A stretch of 64,000 nt of DNA from Trinickia dinghuensis. Lineage in GTDB: Bacteria; Pseudomonadota; Gammaproteobacteria; Burkholderiales; Burkholderiaceae. The notes under the pieces are model-generated. The model was given only the letters and a program-made list of their open reading frames with translations. It made no database searches and was not told where the DNA came from. Made by a program: the position numbers and the translations under genes. Where the stretch lies: the NCBI RefSeq assembly GCF_003367175.1, contig NZ_QRGA01000003.1, positions 186,681-250,680 of the forward strand, in the 5' to 3' direction. This document shows, one piece after another, positions 42,954 through 52,080 of the stretch (positions are counted from its first letter, which is position 1; each line of letters begins with the position of its first letter).

Positions 42954-44843
42954 TCAAGCGCCTTCGCCGTGCGCCGCGCTTTCCGCATGCGCGCGAGAGA
43001 CGGCGCGCTGCTGCAGGGCCCACATTTGCGCGAATGCCCCACCCGCCTCGAGCAGATCGGCGTGCGTCCCGCGCTCGACGATGCGCCCGTGATCCATCAC
43101 GATGATCTGCTCGGCATGCACGACGGTCGAGAGCCGATGCGCGATGACGAGCGTCGTGCGCCCGCGCGCGATCTGATCGAGTTCCTGCTGGATCGCGCGT
43201 TCCGAATGCGAATCGAGCGCGGACGTCGCCTCGTCGAAAATGAGGATCGGCGGATTCTTGAGCAGCGTGCGCGCGATCGCGACGCGCTGTTTCTCGCCGC
43301 CCGATAGTTTGAGCCCGCGCTCGCCCACGGCCGTGTCGTATCCCTTCGGCAAGGTTTCGATGAAATCGTGGATATGGGCCGCGCGCGCGGCGGCGATCAC
43401 TTCGTCGCGCGTCGCCGAGGGGCGCCCATAGGCGATGTTGTAGTAGATCGTGTCGTTGAACAGGACCGTATCCTGCGGCACGATCCCGATCGACGCGCGC
43501 AGCGAATCCTGCGTCACGTCTCGAACATCCTGCCGATCGATGGTAATGGCGCCGCCCCGCTCGCGATCGATGTCGTAAAAGCGGAACAGCAGCCGCGCCA
43601 GCGTCGATTTGCCCGAACCGCTCGGCCCGACCACGGCCGTCGTCGTGCCCGCCGCGATCGAAAACGTGACATCGTCCAGGATGATGCGCGAATGCTCGTA
43701 GCCGAAACGCACGTGCTCGAAGCGCACTTCGCCGCCGTGCACGGCGAGCGGGGCCGCACCGGGCGAGTCGGGCACCTCGCGCGCGGCGCCGAGCAGCGTG
43801 AACATCCGGTCCATGTCGGTCAGGCTCTGCTTGAGCTCGCGATAGACCACGCCCAGAAAATTCAGCGGCACGTACAGTTGCAGCATGAACGTGTTGATGA
43901 GCACGAGATCGCCAAGCGTGAGCCGTCCCGCCATCACGCCTTGCGTCGCGCGCCACAGGATCAGGACGAGCGCCGTGCCGATGATCGTTTGCTGACCGAA
44001 GTTGAGCACCGACAGCGAGTTTTGCGATTTGATCGCGGCGGCCCGGTAGCGCTTCAGGTTTTCGTCGTAGCGACGCGCCTCCCAGTCTTCGTTGTTGAAG
44101 TACTTGACCGTCTCGTAGTTGAGCAGCGAATCGATTGCCCGCGAGTTGGCGCGCGAATCGAGTTCGTTCATCGTGCGGCGAAAATGCGTGCGCCACTCCG
44201 TCACCTTGACCGTGAACACGATGTACGTCACCAAAGCGGCAAACGCGACGAGCGCGTAGTAGGCCTCGTATTTGACGACGAAGAAACCGAGGACGAGGCC
44301 GACTTCGACGAGCGTCGGCAAGATGCTGTAGAGCGAGTACGAGATCAGTTGCGATATGCCGCGCGTGCCGCGCTCGATGTCGCGCGACATGCCGCCCGTC
44401 TGCCGGTCGAGGTGAAAGCGCAGCGAAAGCGAATGCAAATGGCGGAATACCTTCAGCGCGATCTGGCGCACGGCGCTTTCCGTCACCTTCGAAAACAGGA
44501 TTTCGCGCAGTTCGGTGAACATCGACGTCGATAGCCGCACGAGCGCATAGGCGATGACGAGCAAGCCCATCCCGCCGGCGAGCACGATCGCCGGGTCGTG
44601 TTCGGCGCGGCCGAGCGCCGTCAGCCGCTGCATCGAAGCGAGGCCGTCGACGATGTGCTTCATGACGATCGGCACGCCGAGATTGGCGAGCTTCGCGCTG
44701 ATGAGGCACGACAACGCGAGCGCGACGCGCCCCTTGTAGTCGGCGAGATAGGGAAGCAGCGAACGAATCGTCTGCCAGTCGCGGCGCGGCGCGCCGGAGG
44801 CGGCGGCGGGCGCGGGTTCTTGCGAGGAGCTGTAGCGGCGCAT
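42954..44843 (-). CDS. ATM1/HMT1-type ABC transporter (fused TMD-NBD)
   Basis: [16 protein letters not shown] Walker [34 protein letters not shown]. Confidence 0.93.
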   Translation of the reverse strand: MRRYSSSQEPAPAAASGAPRRDWQTIRSLLPYLADYKGRVALALSCLISAKLANLGVPIVMKHIVDGLASMQRLTALGRAEHDPAIVLAGGMGLLVIAYALVRLSTSMFTELREILFSKVTESAVRQIALKVFRHLHSLSLRFHLDRQTGGMSRDIERGTRGISQLISYSLYSILPTLVEVGLVLGFFVVKYEAYYALVAFAALVTYIVFTVKVTEWRTHFRRTMNELDSRANSRAIDSLLNYETVKYFNNEDWEARRYDENLKRYRAAAIKSQNSLSVLNFGQQTIIGTALVLILWRATQGVMAGRLTLGDLVLINTFMLQLYVPLNFLGVVYRELKQSLTDMDRMFTLLGAAREVPDSPGAAPLAVHGGEVRFEHVRFGYEHSRIILDDVTFSIAAGTTTAVVGPSGSGKSTLARLLFRFYDIDRERGGAITIDRQDVRDVTQDSLRASIGIVPQDTVLFNDTIYYNIAYGRPSATRDEVIAAARAAHIHDFIETLPKGYDTAVGERGLKLSGGEKQRVAIARTLLKNPPILIFDEATSALDSHSERAIQQELDQIARGRTTLVIAHRLSTVVHAEQIIVMDHGRIVERGTHADLLEAGGAFAQMWALQQRAVSRAHAESAAHGEGA

Positions 44844-45050
44844 GGGGCGAAATAGAAGCAAAGCCGCGGCGGCGGCGGATCGAGCGGCGGCCCGCGGGAC
44901 CCGCGCTTCCCCGGCGAACGGTGCGCCGCCCAGTGTCCTGAGCGCGACCCGTGCGCCGTGTGCGCGTTTGCCCGTACAATTTCGCTGGCCGGCCTATCGT
45001 TGACGGCTATTGTCGCAGGCTCGGCCCATTGTCGCTGAACAGGTACCCCG

Positions 45051-45449
45051 ATGACCCACTCCCCCCCGCTGCTTCCGCAAAAAAACTGCGCACTGCGCGT
45101 CGTGCCGCAGCCCTCTGACGCCAACGTGCACGGCGACGTGTTCGGTGGCTGGATCATGGCGCAAGTCGACATCGCGGGCTCGATTCCCGCCAGCCGGCGC
45201 GCCAACGGCCGCGTCGCGACGGTCGCCGTCAACTCGTTCGTGTTCAAGCAGCCGGTTTTCGTCGGCGATCTGCTCAGCTTCTACGCCGATATCGTGAAAA
45301 CGGGCACGACCTCGATTACCGTATCGGTCGAAGTGTTCGCCCAACGGATGAGCCTGACGGAAGAACTCGTCAAAGTGACGGAAGCCACGCTCACGTACGT
45401 CGCGACCGACAAGGACCGCCGTCCGCGCGCGCTTCCTGATCTGAAGTAA
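45051..45449 (+). CDS. yciA: acyl-CoA thioesterase (YciA-like)
   Basis: ANVHGDVFGGWIMAQVDIAGSI hotdog motif. Confidence 0.92.
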   Translation: MTHSPPLLPQKNCALRVVPQPSDANVHGDVFGGWIMAQVDIAGSIPASRRANGRVATVAVNSFVFKQPVFVGDLLSFYADIVKTGTTSITVSVEVFAQRMSLTEELVKVTEATLTYVATDKDRRPRALPDLK

Positions 45450-45517
45450 CAACAATCGGCGGCGGGCCGCTCGCCCTGGCGCGGCAGCCCCAAGCCTCTA
45501 GCTTCACGCGCGCGGAA

Positions 45518-48187
45518 TCAAGCCGGCACGCCCGCGGCCGCGCGTGCGCTCAGCGCGCCCGCTTGCTGCAGCATTTCGGGAATGGCGTCGTGCGGCATGG
45601 GCCGCGCAAAGAAGTAGCCTTGCATTTCGTTGCAGGCCCGCTCTTTCAGGAAGTCGAGCTGCGCCGCCGTCTCGACGCCCTCCGCGATCACCTGCAATTG
45701 CAGCGAATGCGCGAGCGCGATGATGGCGGACGTGATCGTTTCGTCGTCGCTCGAGGCGCCGATGTCGGACACGAACGAGCGGTCGATCTTCAGACGATCG
45801 ACCGGGAAGCGCTTCAGATAGCTCAAGCTCGAATAGCCGGTGCCGAAGTCGTCGATCGCGAGGCCGATGCCGAGCGCGTGCAGTTCGGCCAGCATCGTCA
45901 CGGCCTCCTCCGCGTTGCGCATGATCGTGCTCTCGGTCAACTCCAGCTCCAGATACTGCGGCTCCAGGCCTGTTTCCTCGAGGATCGCCATCACGAGCTT
46001 GGCGATGTCGCGCTGCTGGAACTGCCGCGCCGACAAATTCACCGACACGCGCGCGGGCGGCAATCCCTCGTCCTGCCAAGCCTTGTTCTGGCGGCACGCC
46101 TCGCGCAGCACCCACTCCGACAGGGGGCCGATGAGGCCGCTCTCCTCGGCCACGGGAATGAACGCCGACGGCGGCACGAGCCCCACTTCGGGATCGAGCC
46201 AGCGCACAAGCGCCTCCATGCCGACAATCTGCCCCGTCTCGATGTCGACCTGCGGCTGGTAGTGCAGCAAAAATTCGCCGTCCCTCAGTGCACGCCGCAA
46301 ACGCCGCTCGAGGTTGAGCCGGGCCCCGACGCTCGTGTTCATCTCGGGCTGGTAGAACTGGAACGTGTTGCGGCCCATGTCCTTGGCGCGGTACATCGCG
46401 AGGTCGGCCTTCTTCAGCAGGGTCTCGACATCCTCCCCGTCCTGCGGGAACAAGCTCGCGCCCATGCTGCAGCCCACGTAGAGCTCGGTGCCGTCGAGCC
46501 AGACAGGTTCGGAGATCGTGGCGCGCACGCGCTCCATCCAGCCGATCAGCGTCTTCTCGTCGACGGCGTCGGTCAGCACGATCACGAATTCGTCGCCGCC
46601 GTGCCGCGCGACCGTATCGCTCGGCCGCGCGCTGCGCGCGAGCCGTTCGGCCACCACGCACAGCAGCCGATCGCCGATGCTGTGGCCGAGGCTGTCGTTG
46701 ACGTTCTTGAAACCGTCCAGGTCGATGAAGACGGCGGCGAGCGGTTTGCCGCGCGCGATCGCCTGATCTAGACGCTCGCGCAGCAGATTGCGGTTCGGCA
46801 GCCGCGTCAGGCCGTCGTAGTTCGCCTGATACTCGAGCTGCTCCTGGTAGCGGATCAGATCGGTGACGTCGTTCACGACGCCGATATGATGCGTGGTGTT
46901 GCCGTCCGGATCGGGCACCGGCGCAATGAACAGCTGATTCCAAAAGAGCGCGCCGTCCTTGCGATAGTTGCGCAAGACCGCGCTCACTTCGCGGTTGGCG
47001 GCTAGGCCTTCTCGAATCTCGACGAGCCCTTCCTGATCGCGGTCGTCGCGCTGCAGGAAGCGGCAATCCTGGCCGACCACTTCCGCCGGATCGTAGCCCG
47101 TGATGCGCTTGAACGCGGGGTTCGCGTATTCGATCACATGGCCGTTGCCCGACGCCGCCGTGATCAGAATCGCATTCACGCTGGCATCGAGCGCCCGGCT
47201 TTGCAGACGCAGGGCGAGATCGGAGCGCTTGCGGTCGGTCACGTCCGTGTACGAACCGAGCACGCCTATGACGCTGCCGTCGCCGTTCGTCAGCGGAATC
47301 TTGCTCGTGATCCCGGCCCGGAGAGCGCCGTCGATCAGCACCTCGAACTCGTGGTTCATTTTCGGCACGCCGGTCGCGATCACCTCTTCGTCGGCCTTGC
47401 GCAGCGCATCGGCGAGCGCGGACCACGGCAGGTCTTCATCGGTCTTGCCGATCACCTGCTCGGTGTAGGCCAGGCCCGCATCGCGCGCGAACGCCATGTT
47501 GCAGCCGAGGTAGCGGGAATCGCGGTCCTTCCAGAAGATGCGCTGCGGGATGTTGTCGATGACCGTCTCGAGCATGTGGCTCGAACGCTGCGCCTCGGCT
47601 TCGGCCTTGATTTGCTCGGTCACGTCGTCGGCCAGCACGAACATCGCCGGGCGGCCCATGAACGTCAGCGCGTGATTCGTGATGTCGGCGCTCAATTGCG
47701 TGCCGTCACGGCGCCGCTGGCGCCAAACGCCCGCCGACACGCGCCCGCGGCGCGGCGCCGCGTGCCCGCGCACGAGATACGATTCGAGCCGGGCGATTTC
47801 GTCGGGCCAGCACAGATCGCGAATCGTCATACCGAGAAACTCGCTTTCGCCGTAGCCGTACTGCTCGACGGCCGCGGCATTCACGGCGAGATAACCCAGC
47901 GTCTCGCGATCGTAGATCCACATCGGCACGGGGTGCGCGTCGAACAGTTCGCGAAACCGTTGGTCGCTGCGCCGCATCGCACGGGCGACGCGGATTTTCG
48001 CGCGCGCGGCGCTCTCGCGCACGCCGAAGGTGTAGATGAACATGCCGCAGCCCACCACGAGCGTGACGATAAGCAGGACGGTGGCGAGCCCGGTCGAGTG
48101 CTCGTAGGCGACGAACGCGTTAGCGCCGGTCACCGCGGCGGCGGCGGCGACGTTGATCAGCAGCCGTTTCGAGAAAAAGGAACGCAT
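45518..48187 (-). CDS. PAS-PAS-PAS-GGDEF-EAL cyclic-di-GMP signalling protein
   Basis: N-terminal TMs; HGGDEFVIVL (intact GGDEF) and VGMEALVRW (EAL), DDFGTGYSSLSYL. Confidence 0.95.
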   Translation of the reverse strand: MRSFFSKRLLINVAAAAAVTGANAFVAYEHSTGLATVLLIVTLVVGCGMFIYTFGVRESAARAKIRVARAMRRSDQRFRELFDAHPVPMWIYDRETLGYLAVNAAAVEQYGYGESEFLGMTIRDLCWPDEIARLESYLVRGHAAPRRGRVSAGVWRQRRRDGTQLSADITNHALTFMGRPAMFVLADDVTEQIKAEAEAQRSSHMLETVIDNIPQRIFWKDRDSRYLGCNMAFARDAGLAYTEQVIGKTDEDLPWSALADALRKADEEVIATGVPKMNHEFEVLIDGALRAGITSKIPLTNGDGSVIGVLGSYTDVTDRKRSDLALRLQSRALDASVNAILITAASGNGHVIEYANPAFKRITGYDPAEVVGQDCRFLQRDDRDQEGLVEIREGLAANREVSAVLRNYRKDGALFWNQLFIAPVPDPDGNTTHHIGVVNDVTDLIRYQEQLEYQANYDGLTRLPNRNLLRERLDQAIARGKPLAAVFIDLDGFKNVNDSLGHSIGDRLLCVVAERLARSARPSDTVARHGGDEFVIVLTDAVDEKTLIGWMERVRATISEPVWLDGTELYVGCSMGASLFPQDGEDVETLLKKADLAMYRAKDMGRNTFQFYQPEMNTSVGARLNLERRLRRALRDGEFLLHYQPQVDIETGQIVGMEALVRWLDPEVGLVPPSAFIPVAEESGLIGPLSEWVLREACRQNKAWQDEGLPPARVSVNLSARQFQQRDIAKLVMAILEETGLEPQYLELELTESTIMRNAEEAVTMLAELHALGIGLAIDDFGTGYSSLSYLKRFPVDRLKIDRSFVSDIGASSDDETITSAIIALAHSLQLQVIAEGVETAAQLDFLKERACNEMQGYFFARPMPHDAIPEMLQQAGALSARAAAGVPA

Positions 48188-48502
48188 TGGATGTAGAAAG
48201 CCGGTCGTCTCTAGTGCCCAGGGTTGAGTTCCTGGGTTTCAGGGCACTCGGGATGGGGCGCGCGGCTTCAGATTTCTACGGGCTCGCTCGTTCCTTCGTG
48301 CTGGGATCGATACGGACCTTTACGCGCCAAACCAATGGATAACGGCAGCGTTCGGCGCAAGTTGAGGGTGGCAAAACAAAAATATTCTTACGGCGCTGAG
48401 GAATGAACGCCCCAGCGCCTCACAGCGGCTCGACGAAAAAGGTACGAAGCCTGGCGGCCGGACAGCGGTGTTCTCCGCCTTCGATGTTTTATAGGGACGG
48501 AA

Positions 48503-48979
48503 TCACTCCATCAGCCCGAACTCGCGCATCGCCGGTAGAAAGTCATGACTTGCCTCCGGTTTGCGCGTGAGTTTCGTCAGAATGTAGCGCTTGAACGGAT
48601 CGAGTTTCCCCCAGCGCTCGACGCTCGGCACGTTCGCGCCGGCCATCCGGCTGTGGGTGAGCACGCCTTCGGGCACGGCGGCCGCGTTGCGCCAGGCCGG
48701 CTCGGGCTCGGGCGAGAACCACTCGGGCTCGAGGTTCGCGTGCGTGCGCATCATTTCGAACAAGGCATGATCGAAGTTCGGCTCGATCTGGGCGTCTTCG
48801 TCGACGGGAAACCGCGCCAGCAAGGCGCGGTCCGGATGCGGCAGCAGTTGCCACTGCGCGAGCGAGATACGAAGACCGAAGCGGTCGAGATTGAAGCGGA
48901 CCGACATCGGCATGTAGGTGAGGTCCTCCGACGATACACGCTCGAAATCGAACAGTAGCGGCGTTTCATGCAATCCCAT
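48503..48979 (-). CDS. nitrate reductase associated protein
   Basis: MGLHETPLLFDFERVSSEDLTYMPMSVRFNLDRFGLRISLAQWQ, family typical of this annotation. Confidence 0.75.
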   Translation of the reverse strand: MGLHETPLLFDFERVSSEDLTYMPMSVRFNLDRFGLRISLAQWQLLPHPDRALLARFPVDEDAQIEPNFDHALFEMMRTHANLEPEWFSPEPEPAWRNAAAVPEGVLTHSRMAGANVPSVERWGKLDPFKRYILTKLTRKPEASHDFLPAMREFGLME

Positions 48980-49131
48980 GGCGTGTCCTTTGGCGCTCGT
49001 GCGCCTGCTCGTACGGGCAAGCGGCGCCCGCTTCGGGTATTTTAGAACCTTATCCGCGAAACACCGGCCGGCATCCCTGCGTTGCGGCGGTCGGCCGAAG
49101 GGCGTGGTAGTTGGCACTTGGACGAGGAGCG

Positions 49132-49968
49132 ATGTTGAACGACCCGTTGGACGGCTTGGATGAGCGCGGCGTCATCGAGCAAAAAGTACGCCGGCATCGT
49201 GACGGCGCGATGGAGGCGACCGTCGACCAGGTCGGCCAGGAATGGCCCGTGGCGCTCGTTTTCAACGGTATTTCGCATGCCGTCATGATGTGCACGCCGC
49301 GCGAGTTGGAGGCATTCGCCGTCGGTTTCGCGATTTCGGAAGGGATCGTCGAGCGCGGCAGCGACATTCGTGACATCGAGGTCGCGTTTCACCGCGACGG
49401 CGTGGCGATGCCCTATGCGCAAGTCGAATTGACGATCGTGCAACAGGCCTTCGTCGCGCTCAAGGACCGGCGGCGTGCGCTCGCGGGCCGCACGGGCTGC
49501 GGCGTCTGCGGCATCGAGAGCATCGATTTGCTCGATTTGGCGCCGGAGCAAGTACCCAATACGGGGTTCTTGGAGCGGCTCTCGCCCGACGCCATTGCGC
49601 GAGCCGCGCATGAGCTGCCGTCGCACCAGTCGCTCACGCGCATGACGGGCGGCCTGCATGCCGCCGCGTGGTGCGATGCCGAGGGTGCGATTTCACTGGC
49701 ATTCGAGGATGTCGGCCGGCACAACGCACTCGACAAACTGATCGGCCGCCTCGTGCTCGATCGCGTCGATGCGACGAACGGCTTCGTCTTTCTGTCGAGC
49801 CGCGCGAGCTATGAACTCGTGCGCAAGGCCGCCCGCGTCGGCATTCCGATGGTGGCGACGATCTCGGCGCCCTCCTCGCTCGCCATCGCGATCGCGCGGC
49901 AGGCCGGGATTCGGCTCGTCAGCTTTTGCCGGGAGACGAGCTACGTCGAGTACGGCGGCGGCGCTTGA
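49132..49968 (+). CDS. fdhD: formate dehydrogenase sulfurtransferase FdhD
   Basis: RTGCGVCGIES (CxxC), GGLHAAAW, EDVGRHNALDKLIG. Confidence 0.95.
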   Translation: MLNDPLDGLDERGVIEQKVRRHRDGAMEATVDQVGQEWPVALVFNGISHAVMMCTPRELEAFAVGFAISEGIVERGSDIRDIEVAFHRDGVAMPYAQVELTIVQQAFVALKDRRRALAGRTGCGVCGIESIDLLDLAPEQVPNTGFLERLSPDAIARAAHELPSHQSLTRMTGGLHAAAWCDAEGAISLAFEDVGRHNALDKLIGRLVLDRVDATNGFVFLSSRASYELVRKAARVGIPMVATISAPSSLAIAIARQAGIRLVSFCRETSYVEYGGGA

Positions 49969-49992
49969 AGCGCCGCCGTCACGGCCGGCGCT

Positions 49993-50760
49993 TCAACCGA
50001 ACTGCCGGAAATCCGGCTTGCGTTTCTGGAAGAACGCCATCATCGCTTCGCGCGCCTCGGGGGCGAGCAGCATCTTGCCGAAGTGCACGATTTCCTCCTT
50101 CATGCGATCGGCGATTTCCTGCCCATTGGCGCGCTTCATCAGCGCCTTCGTCACGCGCAGCGACGCCGCCGGGAGCGCGGTGAGCTTGAGCGCCTGCGCG
50201 TAGGCGAACGCATCGACTTCGCCTGCCGGCAGCAGCCGATTGACGATGCCCATCCGATGCGCCTCCTGTGCGTCGAAGGCTTCGCCGAGCAGGAGCTTTT
50301 CGGCTGCCAGCGGGTAGCCCGCGATGCGCGGCAGCAGCAAGCTCGACGCCGCCTCGGGGCACAGCCCCAACTGCGAGAACGGCAGCGAGAAGGTGGCGGA
50401 CTCGGCCGCATAGACCAGATCGCAGTGCAGCAGCAACGTCGTGCCGATGCCGACGGCCACGCCGACGACCGACGCCACGATCGGCTTCTCCGCACGGCTG
50501 ATGCGCCGCAGGAACTGCAGCACGGGCGCGTCCTCGCCGCTCGGCGGCGATTTCATGAAGTCCTCTAGATCGTTGCCCGCGCTGAACACCTGCGCGCCGC
50601 CGCGAATCAGGATCGCGCGCACCGCCGCGTCTTCTTGCGCATCGGCCAGCGCGTCGGCCATCGTCTGATACATCGCCGCCGTGATCGCGTTTTTCTTCTC
50701 GGGCCGGTTCAACGCGATCGTCATCACGCCTTCGGCACTGCGCTCAACCACAATGTCCAT
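49993..50760 (-). CDS. enoyl-CoA hydratase
   Basis: ALNRPEKKNAIT, GVAVGIGTTLLLHCDLVYAAESATFSLPFSQLGL. Confidence 0.94.
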   Translation of the reverse strand: MDIVVERSAEGVMTIALNRPEKKNAITAAMYQTMADALADAQEDAAVRAILIRGGAQVFSAGNDLEDFMKSPPSGEDAPVLQFLRRISRAEKPIVASVVGVAVGIGTTLLLHCDLVYAAESATFSLPFSQLGLCPEAASSLLLPRIAGYPLAAEKLLLGEAFDAQEAHRMGIVNRLLPAGEVDAFAYAQALKLTALPAASLRVTKALMKRANGQEIADRMKEEIVHFGKMLLAPEAREAMMAFFQKRKPDFRQFG

Positions 50761-50846
50761 CGTCTCTCTCCCAAAGGAAAACGGTTCGCGGCCTCGAAGG
50801 ATCGCTCCGAGGCGCACGAACCGTCATTGCCGGCTCACGGCGGCAA

Positions 50847-52046
50847 TTACAGCCGTTCGATGATGCCTGCCGCGCCCATGCCGGTGCCGACGCACATCGT
50901 CACCATGCCGTACTTCAGGTTGCGGCGGCGCAGGCCGTGCACGACGGTCGCCGCACGAATCGCGCCGGTCGCGCCCAGCGGGTGGCCCAGCGCGATCGCG
51001 CCGCCGAGCGGATTGACCTTGGCCGGATCGAGGCCCAACTCGCGCATCACGGCCAGCGATTGCGCCGCGAACGCTTCGTTCAATTCGATCCAATCGAGGT
51101 CGTCCTGCGTCAGGCCCGCGGCCTTCAGCGCGGCCGGAATCGCTTCCTTCGGGCCGATGCCCATCACTTCGGGCGGCACGCCGCGCACGGCGAAGCTCAC
51201 GAAGCGTGCGAGCGGCGTCAGGTTGAACTGCTTCAGGATTTTCTCGGAAACGACGATCAGCGCGCCGGCGCCGTCCGACGTCTGCGAACTGTTGCCGGCC
51301 GTGACGGAGCCCTTGTTCGCGAACACGGCGCGCAGCTTGGCCAGGCCCTCGACGGTCGTGTCCGGACGCGGGCCTTCGTCGAGCGCGATCTCGCGCGTCT
51401 TCGTCTTCACCTCGCCCGTGGCGAGATCGGGCACGCGTTCGACTATCGTGTACGGCGCGATCTCGTCCTTGAACTCGCCCGATTGCTGGCCGGCGATCGC
51501 CTTCTGGTGCGATTCGAGCGCGAAGCGGTCCTGATCCTCGCGGCTCACCTTCCAGCGCTCGGCCACGCGCTCGGCCGTCAGGCCCATGCCGTAGGCGATG
51601 CCGAAGTTCTCGTCGCTATCGAAGATGTGCGGCGACATCGACGGCGTGTTGCCCATCATCGGCACCATGCTCATCGATTCGCAGCCGCCCGCGATCATCG
51701 CATCGGCCTCGCCGACGCGAATGCGGTCGGCCGCCATCGCGAGCGCCGTAACGCCGGACGCGCAGAAGCGGTTGACCGTGACGCCGCCGACCGATTGCGG
51801 CAAGCCCGCGAGCAGCGCGCCGATCCGCGCGACGTTCAGGCCCTGCTCGGCCTCGGGGATCGCGCAGCCGACGATCGCGTCTTCGATGACCTTCGTATCG
51901 AGGCCGGGCACCTGCGCCACGGCCGACTTGATCGCGTGCACGAGCAGCTCGTCCGGGCGCGTGCTCTTGAATACGCCGCGCGGCGCCTTGCCGATCGGCG
52001 TGCGGCTCGCGGCGACGATGTATGCGTCTTGCAATTGTTTGCTCAT
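50847..52046 (-). CDS. fadA: acetyl-CoA C-acyltransferase (thiolase)
   Basis: VNRFCASGVTALAMAADRI, NPLGGAIALGHPLGATGA, MCVGTGMGAAGIIE. Confidence 0.95.
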   Translation of the reverse strand: MSKQLQDAYIVAASRTPIGKAPRGVFKSTRPDELLVHAIKSAVAQVPGLDTKVIEDAIVGCAIPEAEQGLNVARIGALLAGLPQSVGGVTVNRFCASGVTALAMAADRIRVGEADAMIAGGCESMSMVPMMGNTPSMSPHIFDSDENFGIAYGMGLTAERVAERWKVSREDQDRFALESHQKAIAGQQSGEFKDEIAPYTIVERVPDLATGEVKTKTREIALDEGPRPDTTVEGLAKLRAVFANKGSVTAGNSSQTSDGAGALIVVSEKILKQFNLTPLARFVSFAVRGVPPEVMGIGPKEAIPAALKAAGLTQDDLDWIELNEAFAAQSLAVMRELGLDPAKVNPLGGAIALGHPLGATGAIRAATVVHGLRRRNLKYGMVTMCVGTGMGAAGIIERL

Positions 52047-52080
52047 TTGCAACTCCTGAATGCTATATGCGTTCGCCGTC

